Below, in pieces: positions 52,263 through 64,000 of a DNA stretch of 64,000 nucleotides. Under the pieces are notes generated by a model, which saw only the letters and a list, made by a program, of their open reading frames with translations, was not told the origin of the DNA and ran no database searches. Positions within the stretch are counted from its first letter, which is position 1; every line of letters starts with the position of its first letter. Position numbers and translations under genes: made by a program. This stretch comes from Vitrella brassicaformis (taxonomy: Eukaryota > Sar > Vitrellaceae), in NCBI GenBank assembly GCA_001179505.1, contig CDMY01000562.1:62001-126000 (forward strand). The letters are read 5' to 3'.

Positions 52263-53038
52263 ATGTTCCGGACGCGCCCGCTGCTGGTGCGGCGAATGTT
52301 CCTCCCATACTACAGGTCAGGTAGCCAGCTACACACGTGCCGCAGATTCCATGTAGCTAGCGCAAACATTGGCATGATGATTTGAGGGGTGTGTGTGTGT
52401 GTGTGTGTCGGTCTGTCTATGTGTGTGCATTGTTGATTGGGGTGCAGCAAGAAGAACGGGCCGCCTGTGATAAGGAACCAGATCCAGGGCGTCAGGCGGC
52501 ACCGCTTCCTCAGGATGGTCGCATGCAACATCAGAGGTGAGAAAGGCGGGAGGGAGGGAGGGAGGGCGGGAGGGCGGGAGGTGGAGAGTCAGTCAGTGTG
52601 TGCGTGTCGATTCTTTGGCTCCCCCCTGTACGTCCGTCCGTCCACTCATCAATCATTGCAGACAAGCGTGACGGCAAGCACATGGAGGTGCTGGGCACTC
52701 ACATCATCCAGAAGAAAGATCTCTCACAGGAGCTGCGCCTCCGGTTCTCGCGCGTCAAGTTCTGGCTGGGCGTCAACGCCCACCTGACCAAGTCGGCCGC
52801 CCGAATGCTCGGCATGGCGGGCCTCATCCCACCCCTACCGCCCCGGTTCGGCCGCCGCACCTATGGCCACTTTGCCTACCTGGCTGAGGTGGAGCAGCAG
52901 TGGGCCAAGGAGCGGCACAGCGTGCTGCAGGACTACTACGTCCACCCCAGGACGGTCGAGAGGGTGCGGGAGAGGGTTGTGGGGGAGGATGGCGGGGAGA
53001 AGGATGTCCAGAGGGAAACCATTAGGCTGCCGCGGTAG
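52263..53038 (+). CDS. Ribosomal protein bS16, mitochondrial type
   Basis: Bacterial-type small-subunit ribosomal protein. Three exons (52263-52315, 52448-52536, 52662-53038) give 172 residues. The S16 core reads IQGVRRHRFLRMVACNIR, DKRDGKHMEVLGTHI, LRLRFSRVKFWLGVNAHLT and SAARMLGMAGLIPP. The family pattern is arginine-rich start, DKRDGK.(I/M)E.LG, and (R)VK.WL..GA..T......L..AG. The N-terminus (MFRTRPLLVRRMFLPYYS) is basic with no acids, a mitochondrial presequence pattern; no signal peptide is seen, which argues against a complex plastid. It has an extra 70-residue charged C-terminus beyond bacterial S16. Downstream neighbour is 223 bp away on the same strand. Confidence 0.88.
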
Positions 53039-53261
53039 AGAGATGAGATAGATTGATGACACGCGTTTTTCGTACGTCGGCATCCTCGATAATAGCGCAC
53101 AGACAGACAGACAGACAGACAGACAGATCGATGGACGGATGTCGTTGACGAACTGAATCCCGTGATTCGATGCTGCAACTTTACAGCGGTCTGCCCCAAA
53201 CGGCTGAACCTGAACGCTGTACAACCATCGTCTGCCTTTTTCGGCTGCTCAATCAGGAGAG

Positions 53262-54800
53262 ATGAAGTGGGCATCTTCTCTTTCCGTCCTTTGCCGTCTG
53301 CTCCTCCTTGCCACCGCAACATGTCAGCGGACACAGAGTGCCAAGACAGACATCGACTCCGCGATGCGAAGCATCGAGGACCTGCTTGGCAAAGTCAACA
53401 CGCTGCTCGTACGCACCGCTCAGGCCAAGGCCGGATCACACGGTGCTCACCACACGACTGCACGACATTCCCGAGACGCAGGCCTGTCAGCGAACGGCTC
53501 TTCGAGCGACGGCGGCGTGCGAGGTTGTCCAGTCATCAGCACGGTGCCCCTCCAGCCCAGACGTGACGGCTCAGTCGACTTCTCGTCCGCTCCCACAGAG
53601 GCCATTGCCGCAGACAGCGAACGCTACATCGCCCTGCAACTGGTACGTACGCACGGATACACTCACGAAGTTCTGTCCGTCGCCTGTCTGTCTGTCTGTG
53701 CCTGTGTGTTTGACTGCGTGCAGGGCCGGGCCAAGATGATGGGCTTCACTGAGGTCATTCTTGCAGTCAACTCGCGGAAGGGTGACGCTGACGTGCTCGT
53801 GCAGTCCCACAATGGGTAGGAACTCTCAGACAGACAGACAGACAGACGATGATTGCCCTCGCACTCACCCGTGCGTCTGTTTGCATTGCAATGCACCTTG
53901 CGCGCATCCCTCCCTTCCTTTGTGTGGTGTGTGTCACTCACTCACCTATTCACCGCATGGCATGCAGGACGGTGTATGGGCGATCCAATGCCAAGTCTGA
54001 CGGTGACGATTCGGTGTATGAAGACTACGTGGTTGTCCCGGCCGCTCACGGGGTGACCGCTCACGCGTTCATCGTCCCCGTCAACAACACAGACGCACAA
54101 GTGGTCAGCATACCAGCCAGCCAGCCTGCCTGCCTGCTATGTATGTAACACTTTATCCATGATATAGACGGTTTTGATGTCGTTCCGCAAGGATGGCGCC
54201 TGTGTTGTGCCCTTCAAGATCGCCGGCCTCGACAAGTCCGTGACCGACCCCTCAGTCATCGACCTGAAGGAAAACGCAGCGCCGCGACCGGTGGCCGACA
54301 AACGTCTTCACGCCGGGGCGGCCCCTCCTCACTCTGAGTCTCCCCGTCACCCTCCCGGCGCCATGCCCACCTTCGCCGCCTACAAGCAGCTTCCCGGCCT
54401 CCCTGAGGGGCAGGCAGACATGGCCAAGCGATTGATCGACGGCATCCGCCAAGGCAACGACACGGCCGGGGCGTTTGAGAGCAGCGGTCTCGACCCGTGG
54501 GAGTATCGACTCGCAAAGAACGTTTCTGTGGGCAACCTGTGGAAGGCAAAGGTATGAGAGAGAGAGTGTGTGTGTGAGGGTGTAAAGCGTGCGCGGTGGA
54601 TGGATGCGGTGCGCTCTCTGCAGGACGTCTCTGACTTCGAGCAATACTACTAGTGGGTGGCGCATGTGCGCACACAGCACACAGAAGGCTGGCTGACGAA
54701 GATGCGTGTGTGAGCGTGCTGCAGCTATTACTATTACTATTATCCGCCGTATTATTATCCGCCGTACTATCCGCCGTATTACCCGTATTACCCGGGTATA

Positions 54801-54833
<33 letters not shown>

Positions 54834-55147
54834 ACACAACGAGACGGGCCATCCATCCATCCATCCGTCCATCCATTCACTGCTTTCTTGTGTTGACACA
54901 GATTACACGTACGTTCAGTATGGCAACAACATCTATAAGTGCTATTACTACAGCAATACGTGCGTGCTCGTCAACTATATATATAACCCGATCCTGTAAG
55001 AAACGACCGACAGTCAGAGGGCATCGAATCCATCGATCGCACACGTGCTTGTTGCTGTGTCCGTCCCGTCCCGCCCCCAGTCCCACTCCTGAGCCCATAT
55101 ATGACCCCATAGTCTACCCCCCTTATCCTACCCCCTACCCCCCTTAG
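53262..55147 (+). CDS. Secreted protein with Tyr/Pro-rich repeat tail, candidate wall protein
   Basis: Family not recognised. Eight exons (53262-53642, 53724-53815, 53968-54103, 54168-54551, 54624-54652, 54725-54795, 54902-54995, 55081-55147) total exactly 417 residues. Residues 1-21 are a signal peptide (MKWASSLSVLCRLLLLATATC). Then comes a Ser/Gly-rich segment, a compact domain (RAKMMGFTEVILAVNSRKG, DDSVYEDYVVVPAAHGV, AHAFIVPVNNTDAQ) and a helical part (GQADMAKRLIDGIRQGND). From residue about 340 the sequence becomes DFEQYYYY followed by repeated YYPPY units (YYYPPYYPPYYPYYPG). Next are a two-Cys Tyr-rich segment (YKCYYYSNTC) and PIYDPIVYPPYPTPYPP. The donor after exon 5 (TA|GTGGGT) lies inside an apparent TAG, and splicing removes that stop. 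All five last exons keep the same Tyr/Pro bias, supporting the model. Role in a dityrosine-linked wall is inference. Confidence 0.72.
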
Positions 55148-56976
55148 TATGTCATGGGGAAAGAAACCGCGCTCTTAGGTCTACATCGGCTGTCTGTATG
55201 GATTGCTCATCGATTCTTGCTGGGTTTGTGGATGAATGTGCGTGTGGTCAGCTACTATGGAAGCAACGGCGACCAGAACGTCTGATACAGAGCTGTCTGT
55301 ATATGACCCGCCATACTCGTGAGCAACTTAATGCATACGTAGGCAGTCATTCTCCTCTCCTCTCCTCTTCGCTTGCCTTGCCTTGCCTTGCCTGTCTGTC
55401 TGTCTGTCTGTCTGCAGGTATCCCTCCCTACTTGTGAGCACCGCAGGCCACGATACACACGCACTCACACCAGAGACATCACTGATACAAAACACACACA
55501 TGCATCACCTATGTCTCACCGTCTTGTCTGTCTCTCCCGTGTGCAGTTGTGTGTGTGGTCCTGCCTGCAGTGATATGTGGTGGGTCTGTCTGCCTGCCTG
55601 TCTGGCTGCATGCCTGCCTGTTGGGGCCGCCCGGCAGTCCTAAGGCCTGACCGAGGCGATATGGTGCGGCCTGACCGAGCAAACAGACGCCGCCTGTTTG
55701 CTCATCCATCCATATTTGTAAGTAACACGTGTGTGTGGCGTGCACCTTCCTTCTCTATCGCAGTGTGCAAGCATTGCCTTTGTTTATCTATCGACGCCCC
55801 GTGGATATATTGAAAGGCGTACGTACTCACTTGTGTGCATGTGTCTTAAGTCGGCGTGCTGAGCTACGTACGGGTTCTTGAGTGCTTATAGGTATGCATG
55901 TAGGCGTGCGCATATATAGTTGCCTGATTCGTTTAGGGAAGTTGACTGACGTCTCTCTCCAGCTAACTACGTAGACTGCAGGCCTGCCTGCCTGGGCGGG
56001 AAGGGAAGAGGGGTGCATGTGTGTCTGTACAGATGCCACGCCCAGCCTTGAGTTAGCAGAGAGAGTACACGTGTGTGTGTGTGTGTATGTGTGTTGGTTA
56101 GTGGGAATTGATTGCATGGCTGCATGTGTGTGGGGTATATGCATTTGCATACGCTGACTGACTGAGGGGTTTTCCTCCCGACATGCAGTGGGAACATAAG
56201 TGACGGTCGAAAATGGAGTCCCGTCCCGCACACCCGCTTGTTCCTCTCTTCTTCTGTCTCTCTCTATAGATACAGTACATGGGGAAACTACAGTAACGGT
56301 GGCGGGCGGCGCCGCTGGAAGATACGTACGCCAGGCGGGCGCTGTCAGCGCGTGATTGAGAGCTGGTCGATTGACACAGTTCATTTCATGAGAGACCGAC
56401 AGACTCTGCCTGGTGTTACGCTATGCGAGGGCTGTCTTCCGGTCGGCCCTCTTTTTCGCTCTTTGCTCGTCAAGCTTAAGTAATTGATGACTTAGCCGCA
56501 CTTAATATAATTACGGCGACGTGTCAATCAATGGTTGGATGTATGGCAAGTCATTTCGATGCCCAGAAGGGGGGCCGAAACGTGTCTCGCTACAATCGTT
56601 GCATGCAGTCCTCGGCTGACACACTCGATCTGACACGGGCGGGCACCAATAGTGTTACCATCGACACAGACAGACACCCAGTCGTCTGACCACATTAGCA
56701 CACACACGATCAGAGGAGCTGGACAGGTATGAAGGGTACAAGTGTGTCAGAGAGATTTGGAGTTCTCTCCGGGCATAATTAAACGGACAGAGCACGGAGA
56801 CAGGAAAGCGACATTGTGCTGGTTCCAGCGTGAGCATAAGTAAGAGATGAATTGCAAGGCAGTCAGGAACACTGCGCATGTGACTGACGGCGCCGCTGAA
56901 AAGAGAGCGGAGGGAGGAGGGAGGCAGGGGGAGAGAGAAACCGTGACACGCCGCGGCCAGCCAGCCAGTCGGTTGG
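55148..56976. other. Intergenic, tail-to-tail
   Basis: About 1.8 kb between the Tyr/Pro-rich gene (+) and the channel gene (-). Contains (CCTTG)n at 55373-55392, (TGTC)n at 55394-55414, (TG)n at 56072-56087 and the second dispersed-repeat copy at 56299-56425. No supported exon. Confidence 0.6.
56299..56425 (+). repeat. Dispersed repeat, copy B
   Basis: About 127 bp matching copy A (30112-30255), same orientation. It includes the GC-rich palindromic start, ctggaagatacg (with a 4-bp tacg insertion), ccaggcgggcgctg, ttgacacagttcatttcatg and ccgacagactctgcctg. Flanks outside this block do not match those of copy A, which sets the element limits. Confidence 0.75.
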
Positions 56977-59900
56977 TCAGTCCCGGTAGAGCAGTGCCTC
57001 CTGCTGCCGGGCAAGGTCGCGTGCCCGTCTGTTGAGGACACTGACGGCCTGGTCGATGCCCGACAGTATCGACTGCGTCTCCTCCAACTCTGACGCAACC
57101 TCATCGCCCATACTGCAGTCAGTCCACACACACAGATGGATGGATGAATATATGCACACATGGACATACAGACAGACAGACCGACACGGAAGGAAGGATA
57201 CGGCCGTACGGACATGCACTCACTGACCGTTCTAGCTGTGAGAGCAGGGTGCCGGCGACAATCTCCAACGCCTGCTGCAGCTGCAACACAACACAACACA
57301 ACACAACACACGAAAGCAAGGGTCTATGCATCACACGATGGGCGTTGCGTGCGCTTCGGTCAGGTCAGCGGCTGACCTCTTCGACAGATATGGTGCCTTC
57401 GGCCTCCTCGCCCTCCTCCTCTTCTGCTGCCTCGTCAGCACCCTTGGCGCCCTTCCTCGCCTTGCCCTTGGCCTCTTCCTCAATCCCCTTTGTGCTGCAG
57501 TGCATGCATTCATAGACATGGCTCGGCCGTGTGGCAATACTTGTTCCCCGGCTGACTGACCGGTATGATGCCTTGGTGCCGCGCATCTGGTGCTGAGGAA
57601 GGGCGGGAGGCAGCTTGGTTGGCGCGCCGGGCAAGGCCTCGGCCTGGACATGAAGAGCGATGTCATGGATGCAGTCAGTGATTGACCGACTGGCTATGTG
57701 ACTGACCTCTTTGGACTTGGTGGTGCTTTTCATGGATTCGGTTCTGCTAAGGTCAGCGTCCTTGTCGAGGTCGCCCTCGCCCTTGCCCTTGTGCCTCATG
57801 GCGGCCGCCGCCATGTCAGCCAAACCGCCGCTGCCCTTGCCTTTGCCCTTGGCTGCACACATAGCCATTGTAGGTTGGGCTTGTGTGTGGGTGTGATGTG
57901 TGTCGGCATGAACACGCACATCCTTGCGTGAGGGCTGTGAGTCTGCGTGAGAGCTTCCGCAGGTCCACACGCTTGCACATTGCCACAACAGTGTTCTTGT
58001 ACACTGAACGAACAAGAGACGCATGCAGCCAGCCAGCCAGCCAGCCAGACACACCGAAATGGATGACAACCATCCGCCTTTCAGACACGCATTCCTTTCT
58101 CCATTCATTCTGCGGACGTACCTTTGTCAGCCCATTGCTTGAACTTGCCCCAGTACTCCAGTGTGTACACCCAGCGGAAATCAGGCTTCACATCCAGCAG
58201 CACCTGACGCGCCTACACAGACCGAAGGCACACACACACAGGCAACCAAACTCACAAAGCACATGCTCATTCAATGAATGGATGCATGAGCCAGCCATGA
58301 CTTGCTTGCCTCAGCGATGGCGTGTACGAGGATGGCGAGGATGAGATTGAGGAGCAGCCACTGCGTGATGGCCACGAAAATCAACACCAGAAAGGCACCG
58401 AACACAGGGTGGGAATCGTACCTGCAGACAGACAGACAGGCAATCGGTGACTTGACGTGGACCGGTGTATGTGGTGTCATGCTTACAGTTCCGACAGCTT
58501 CGAGTGGCCGATGAAGGTCTCTGCCAGAGTGATCAGCGCATTGCCAAACGTGGCAAACCTGAACAACACACCACACCACGCACAATTCGGTGTGTGTGTC
58601 CGTCGACTCAGGTCACGTACTGGAGGAATTCGTCAGAGAGTGCGAGGTTGAACGCCTCCAAAAAGCCCAAGTACAGCACCAGAAACAAGACGCTAAACGA
58701 CAGAATCGTCGATATCGACTGACCTACACACACACACACACGGGAGGGAGGGAGAGAGAGAGACAAAGGGGGATACACATGGAGACAGGTCGTTCATATC
58801 AGACATGTACATGTGCTATGTCGCATCCCTCCCTGGTACTGTGGTGGCTGACCGACAGTGAAGACAAGTATGCGGACGAATGGTATAAAAGCAAGGTACT
58901 TGACGCCCTTTGACCAGATGAGCACGACGTTGAAGGCGTTGATGAGCAGCGACACCTTGATGCGCCGTGCCAGCCACATGAACCCGTCCACCAACTCACC
59001 GGTCCCATCGAGATCCTTGCGAGACGCGTCATAGCCCAGATCGGCGTACTTGACGTCAAGCTGACCACAACAAGAGCGAGACACATGCACTACATGTGTC
59101 GTTGAAAAAGAGAGGAAGAAAGCAAGGAGAGAGAGAGACAGAGAGCGAGAGAACCCACCCGTCCATATGCGGCGTATATCTCGATCCTGAGAACGAAGAC
59201 GGCCAGGATGAGGATGAGGTTTGTCCAGTCCACCAAATTCCAAATATCACTGGTAGACAGACAGACAGAGAGAGAGACAGACAGACAGCACAAGCTACGT
59301 CTCTCCTTTCATGTGAAGCACGTAAGTGAGGGTGTGTGTGGGGGGGTGACTTGATGTGGCCTTGCCTTCCCTATCTACACCTACCTACCGCCAGTAGGAT
59401 GCATGGAAGATGGCGAGTTCCGAGACCTCCTCGGCGATGTAGTAAAAGACGAACACGCACACGATTATCTCCAATATCGTCGGGAACCAGTCAGCCGCAG
59501 AACCGCTGCCAAACAGCTGCAAATGCCTATACACACATGTGCCCACGCACACCGCATATGGTCATCCTCTGCGATGGACCTCTGTATTTAGTGTGCGCCT
59601 GCCTGGGCATGAGTGGCAGTGCCTCTGCCTGTGCTTGACATGAGCCGCTGGGCGGGAACTCAAAGGCGATACGGAGAGTTACGTACATACCTACACGAAC
59701 AGCAACACACGCATACACACACACACAGACAGAGAGAGAGAGAGGAAGGGACACACACAGAGAAAGAACCGTTTGTGCCATGCGGCCGACTTGGCCAACT
59801 GGCTGTCTCTCTCTGCGCGTGTGGATAGCCACCCATGTTTGGGTTGTAGATGACCGTCTCCACAAACACAGCACGCGCAGCGGCTTCAAGGTACCCGTCA

Positions 59901-61506
59901 GACTGACACATACATGCGCACGGTCTCTTGCATGGTTGTGTGCTTGCTGTGCTATGTCTTTCTCACCCCTACCCTCACCCTCACCCTTACCGACCCGCAT
60001 GGCCTGCAGCCGATCGATGGTGTCGGACACGTTGCCGATGAGGTATTCCACATAGCCTCCCGGCCCGTAGGTGGCCACCCGCCCCCTCCACGCCCTTCGC
60101 CACTTGCTCGGGTCCCAGTGCCGAAACCTGACCGATGACGGCGAGTCGGCAGGTGAGACAGAGAGGGAGACACCATCAACCTCTGCCTGTGCATTGACTG
60201 GTTTGACCTGTTTTTTGGTCCGTATGGCGCCCGCTCCTCAGCGCTTCTCGAGTAGCTGCCGAAGCACTCGCGGAGCTCCTCTTCAAACACCTCACTCACC
60301 TGACAGACAACCAAGATGTCCAGCTGTGCCGTTCCGTCCTGCTCGGCCACCAACCCACCTCGCAATTGGCGCCCGACTGCACTCGGAGGAGGCGGATGCG
60401 AAGGGCACCCAGGAGGCTGTTGGACCTGCGTGCGCACACATACATATACGCGTGTGTGTGGATAGGTTACGTACACACGGCTTCTCTGCGTACCTGTCAA
60501 CCCATACGGGAGGCGACTGCTGGCTGATCTGTGCGGCGATGGACTTGTCGGTCGTGTTGGCATACAGCACCGACAAGAAGGAACCCTCCATGTACTGGAG
60601 CGGCCACAGACATCACGGCCACACACAACGCAGCACAACACAAGAGACACGCACATGGCGAGACAGCGGATCTATCTGACTGTGTGGACGGACTTGCCAG
60701 AAGTCATGTGCCGACTGCACTTGGTGCAAGGCGATGGGCAGGGGGGGCGTGGCGGCGCTCCCCACCGAGCCGTATACGTTGGCGATGGCCGCGGCATCAA
60801 TGTCATCAGGGCCCGTTTCAGAAAACAACTCTGCATCACATTAGACGACACAGAATGTTTGCATGTCTGCAGGTGGCCGCCTACTCTGGATGTGCTGTGC
60901 GTAGTAGTATGGGGTGGGCTTGGACGTCAGGATGATTACTGCAAACACGCACAGACACACAGCACAGACACACAGCACATGCAGGCCGGGAATGTCTGCA
61001 TTTTGGTGCGTACTGAGGGAGAATGTGAATAGGAAGATGATGAAGAGAAGGATGTGCACGCATTGCTTGATGAACACGGCCCTCTTCCGCTCCGACGACA
61101 GGTGTTCATATCGGTCGGCTGCAAGGCGTTTTGGCACTCTTATGAATGAGGGCCGCCGCTCCCCCTCTTTCCCGCTGGCTGCCGCTGCCGCGGTGCCCTT
61201 GGACGAGGCCAGAATACTGCTCCGCATAGTGAGACTGGGGGAGCGGGGGCCTGTGTGGGCCAAAAAGGGCGCCCCGGCAGACTTAACTTGAAGAGACTCA
61301 GCGAATGAAAGGAGCAAAGCGTACGCTAATGAGACACACGGCGCAAGGATCCAAGGATCAATGGCCCAAGGCAAACCCTCAAAAGACACGCGATCAAAGG
61401 CAATCGTATCATAAGCAAGGGCCGCCCGGATCCATCGCCTTCTGTCTTCCGCCATCGACCGTCTTACCTCCGATCCAAACGCGTCGAGACACTCAAGACT
61501 AGTCAT
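56977..61506 (-). CDS. Polycystin-2 (PKD2/TRPP)-type cation channel
   Basis: Six-helix cation channel subunit. About 21 exons (61014-61506 down to 56977-57112) give roughly 790 residues. A first helix (ILAPCVSLAYALLLSF or HILLFIIFLFTFSLS) is followed by the large extracellular polycystin domain: NVYGSVGSA, FLSVLYANTTDKSIAAQ, SLLGALRIRLLRVQ, GPGGYVEYL, DGYLEAAARAVFVETVIYN and RIAFEFPPSG. Then S2-S6: LEIIVCVFVFYYIAEE, DIWNLVDWTNLILILAVFV, LLINAFNVVLIW, LSFSVLFLVLYLGF, a pore region FATFGNALITLAETFIGH, and AITQWLLLNLILAILVHA. The C-terminus is Lys/Gly-rich, then acidic, then coiled-coil-like (VASELEETQSILSGI). The intron after AIAE starts with GC. The exon boundary after FEFPPSG (59.55-59.69 kb) is not settled. 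An upstream ATG at 61527 is also in frame. Only 23-44 bp separates it from the stop of the gene upstream. Confidence 0.87.
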
Positions 61507-61550
61507 AATTGTTCGCAGGATACACATCAGACTCAGTTACTGTGGTATTG

Positions 61551-63942
61551 TCACTCGCGCACAAAAGAAAAATGTGGGCAGAAATCATGGGGGTCGACAT
61601 TGACGCCGGCCCACTTGTCCGGATTAACAACCTGCCAAACAAAACAAGAGACACAACGAATTCGCCACACAATTACCCACCCCTACTCGTGGCTTGAAAG
61701 AGGCCTACCTTCGTCACAAAGATGTAGAAAAACACCAACATCGACAGACACACATGGATATTCGCCCACAGGCACACAAGTGTGCGATTCCACAGTACGC
61801 CCCTCTCTCCCTCTGATCGCGTGAGTGGCAAATTATGCCACCTGATCATCACCTGGCGAGAAGAGCACAGATTGACAAGATATGCATCGGTGGTCGGCAT
61901 AGATATGTTGTCTTACAACAAAAAGAAATGCCTCGGCAGCTGCCTCTATCAAGACCAAAACCATCAAGGCGCCGAGATCGTTTAGAAAGATGCTGAGAGA
62001 AGGACCTGCTGGCAGTACTTGACGGCCGACCATTACAAGGAAATTCGCGGCTACGAGGACAGTGCTCTCCATTAGAGAATACATCTGAGCAGAGGAAGGG
62101 ACGAAGAGAGAGAGAGAGGGGGCAACGATACGTTGTCGTCCATCTGTGTGTATCCTCCAGCAGCAGTGCATCAGTAGGACATGCACAGCCAGCTGTCTAT
62201 GGAGCCCAGAATCTGGTCCTCTGCTGGTAAGCTAATCGTCAACTCACGTGCATCTGCTCGGTCAGCTGACGAATGTACCGAGGTGTTAGCTCTAGCGAGG
62301 CGAATCTGAAGCGAAAAGCAAGCCTCGCCACAGCGTCAGCCGGTGGCATTTCGTGTGGCCGTGGTACATACGCTGAGGTGACAGAGACGACGTCCCTGAA
62401 AGTCGATGCTGAGCGCCTTATCTTCTCGTTGATGGAGCCTATCGATGAGCTCACGGTCGTCACAGTGCTTTGCCGTCGAAAAGATGAAAGCCCCGTTTCG
62501 CTCTGACGATTGATCGTGTCGGTCATGTCGGTCCTCACATTGTCACCGGCTTCGTCAGGGGCCTTCGTGCAGCGACCATAGAGTACGAACCTTTTGAAAC
62601 CTGCATCGGCCACATGGATTCTTCCATTGTCAGTTGTGAACTGATCGAAATTTGCCTCGTGCAGCGACTTGCCCAAGTACAGCAAAATGCCTGTATGGCA
62701 CACGCAGAGCGGAGTAGAGAGATTATGAATGCCCGTCTTTTTCATCCGGTGCGCGTACCGTAAGGGAGAAATAGGTCGGTGACAAGGTCGTAGCTATTAA
62801 AATAGAAAAGAAGGACATTATCCCTCTCATGTCACATGGATGCATCAACACTTACGCGACAATGAAGATCGAGTTGATGACTTTGCTGCTGAAGTTGACC
62901 ATTTTTGCCTGAGACGAATGGGAGAAAGAGAAACAGCCAATAAAGAAGACACTAGACATGCACACAAGCATCTCACTGTACTTGAAGGAGTCGAGAGACT
63001 ATTAGGTAGGGCAGTACCGCAAGTGAAATCAGAGGAGCACCGTACGTTGGCGGTCCCTCCTGATATCAACAAGACACGTACGAATTCAGCTCAGTTCTAT
63101 CGCTATATACCTGTCAACGTAACTCACCCGTATGGACCGCAAGAGTTTGTTCGCTGTGTGTGCCCGACAACATGCAGACACAGAAAAACACATGCACACG
63201 AGTAGGGAGATGTCTTTGTACTTACACACCGACCCAGAGACACGAGCGGCCACCCGACAATCAGAGAGATTAACGCCAGCTGGGTCCTTAATTATCATCG
63301 TCCAGCGCCACCCCAACTGGCAAGAAGAATTGCAGATATAATTGGCCTTGCAGAAATGCGAGACAGGAGACACTTGCAAGCTTCAGGGCGTAATCCTGTT
63401 TTCTCTTCATCCCGCTGGCTCGAGCAAAACTCCAAAAGAATGCGTAAGGGGTAACAACAAGGCAGCACCACCACACCGGAGCGATCAAATTTCGCCTCCA
63501 CATGACATCCCAGCGAGCGTGATTGGCCGAAATGAGAATGGACACGATCATTGGAATACCGAATATAAGCCGAGATCTCCACAGCCGAGACACGATCCTC
63601 CTCCCGCTGCATCCATCGGTGACGTGCACAAACACCAGGAACATGGTGAAGGCAACCAGAATTCGACGCACGACGTCAAAAGCGATCCCCAGGACACCCG
63701 TCGCTTTGCACGGATCGACGCAGATTAGCAACAGTGCAACAATACACAGGCTTACGCCGACGGCCGCCGCCAGCTGCCATAGAATAACTCGAAGGACTCG
63801 CTTGATGGTCGTCTTAAGCGGCTCTGGGCTGAAATGGGCGCCCACAAGTACTTCTGTTGTGCTGCCGTCAGGATGGCTTATCGTCTTGTACACGAGGCTT
63901 GTCTTATATTCTTCGTATGCCGCTTCGTATCCTGCAGCCTCC
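61551..63942 (-). CDS. Polytopic membrane protein, paralogue of the 3683-6018 gene (5' partial)
   Basis: Exons in the window: 63226-63942, 62982-63059, 62856-62908, 62759-62793, 62248-62690, 61917-62084, 61709-61852 and 61551-61631. At least one 5' exon lies beyond 64000, since the acceptor cctgtccag ends just before the REAAGYEAAYEEY segment. Same landmarks as the left-hand copy: YKTISHPDGSTTEVLV, FVHVTDG, EGPPTYGAPLISL, LELTPRY, VMIRWHNLP and a C-terminal VDPHDFCPHFSF. At least eight hydrophobic helices are visible. A long hydrophilic loop is Ser/Arg-rich (SSFRRQSTVTTVSSSIGS). One frame break is apparent near 63285-63295: an in-frame TAA follows ALDDDN, but similarity resumes in another frame (QLALISLIVGW). 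This copy has two introns more than its paralogue in the 62759-63059 region and one more before VMIRW. Function unknown. Confidence 0.65.
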
Positions 63943-64000
63943 CTGGACAGGCAGGGAGAACAGAGAGGCGTTCATTTGTGAGGCAATTCGGTATTATACC

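Overview
The window is gene-dense eukaryotic nuclear DNA. Almost every gene is broken by short GT-AG introns (mostly 60-150 nt) packed with simple repeats: (TG)n, (GACA)n/(TGTC)n, (ATGG)n and (GA)n. Several products begin with a signal peptide followed by a basic, transit-like stretch, as expected for proteins imported into a complex (secondary) plastid. A PAPS/APS reductase fused to ATP sulfurylase, a layout I recall from dinoflagellates, also points to a photosynthetic alveolate. My best guess is a chromerid alga (Vitrella-like). This is inference; no database was searched.

Layout, left to right (+/- is the strand): end of an unknown gene (+, to 738); ribosomal protein eL37 (-, 2740-3355); a polytopic membrane protein with two apparent frame breaks (+, 3683-6018); PAPS/APS reductase-ATP sulfurylase fusion (-, 8055-12622); KsgA/Dim1-type rRNA dimethyladenosine transferase (+, 12880-14879); P1B heavy-metal ATPase (-, 15543-19118); plastid-targeted DUF3228-like protein (+, 19197-21030); small nuclear-type unknown (+, 21313-22835); secreted Cys-containing protein (-, 23134-24441); BIRC6/UBE2O-like E2 enzyme (+, 24623-27838); Lys-rich/acidic nuclear-type locus with reading-frame irregularities (-, 29156-30514); two small unknowns (-, 31379-32088 and 32323-32911); EF-hand membrane protein (+, 33360-35106); plastid-type membrane protein (-, 36155-37217); ELO fatty-acid elongase (+, 37421-38800); a 300-N gap after a poly-G run (39177-39476); a very long eIF4G-like translation factor (-, 41232-51798); mitochondrial-type ribosomal protein bS16 (+, 52263-53038); a secreted protein with a Tyr/Pro-rich tail (+, 53262-55147); a polycystin-type cation channel (-, 56977-61506); and a paralogue of the first membrane protein (-, 61551-63942, 5' end outside the window).

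Genes mostly alternate strand, so neighbours form head-to-head pairs with short shared upstream regions (78-464 bp) and tail-to-tail pairs separated by repeat-rich DNA. Exon-intron models were built by hand from splice-site consensus, reading phase and family conservation. Where all exon lengths sum to whole codons I give the protein length. No tRNA, rRNA, transposase, CRISPR array or complete mobile element was recognised. The most interesting items are the Tyr/Pro-rich secreted protein, the membrane-protein pair at the two ends of the window, the metal ATPase with a Cys-rich insert inside its P domain, the eIF4G with PAM2-like and 4E-binding motifs, the 47+47 nt hairpin at 1583-1683, and the recurrent GC-AG introns.
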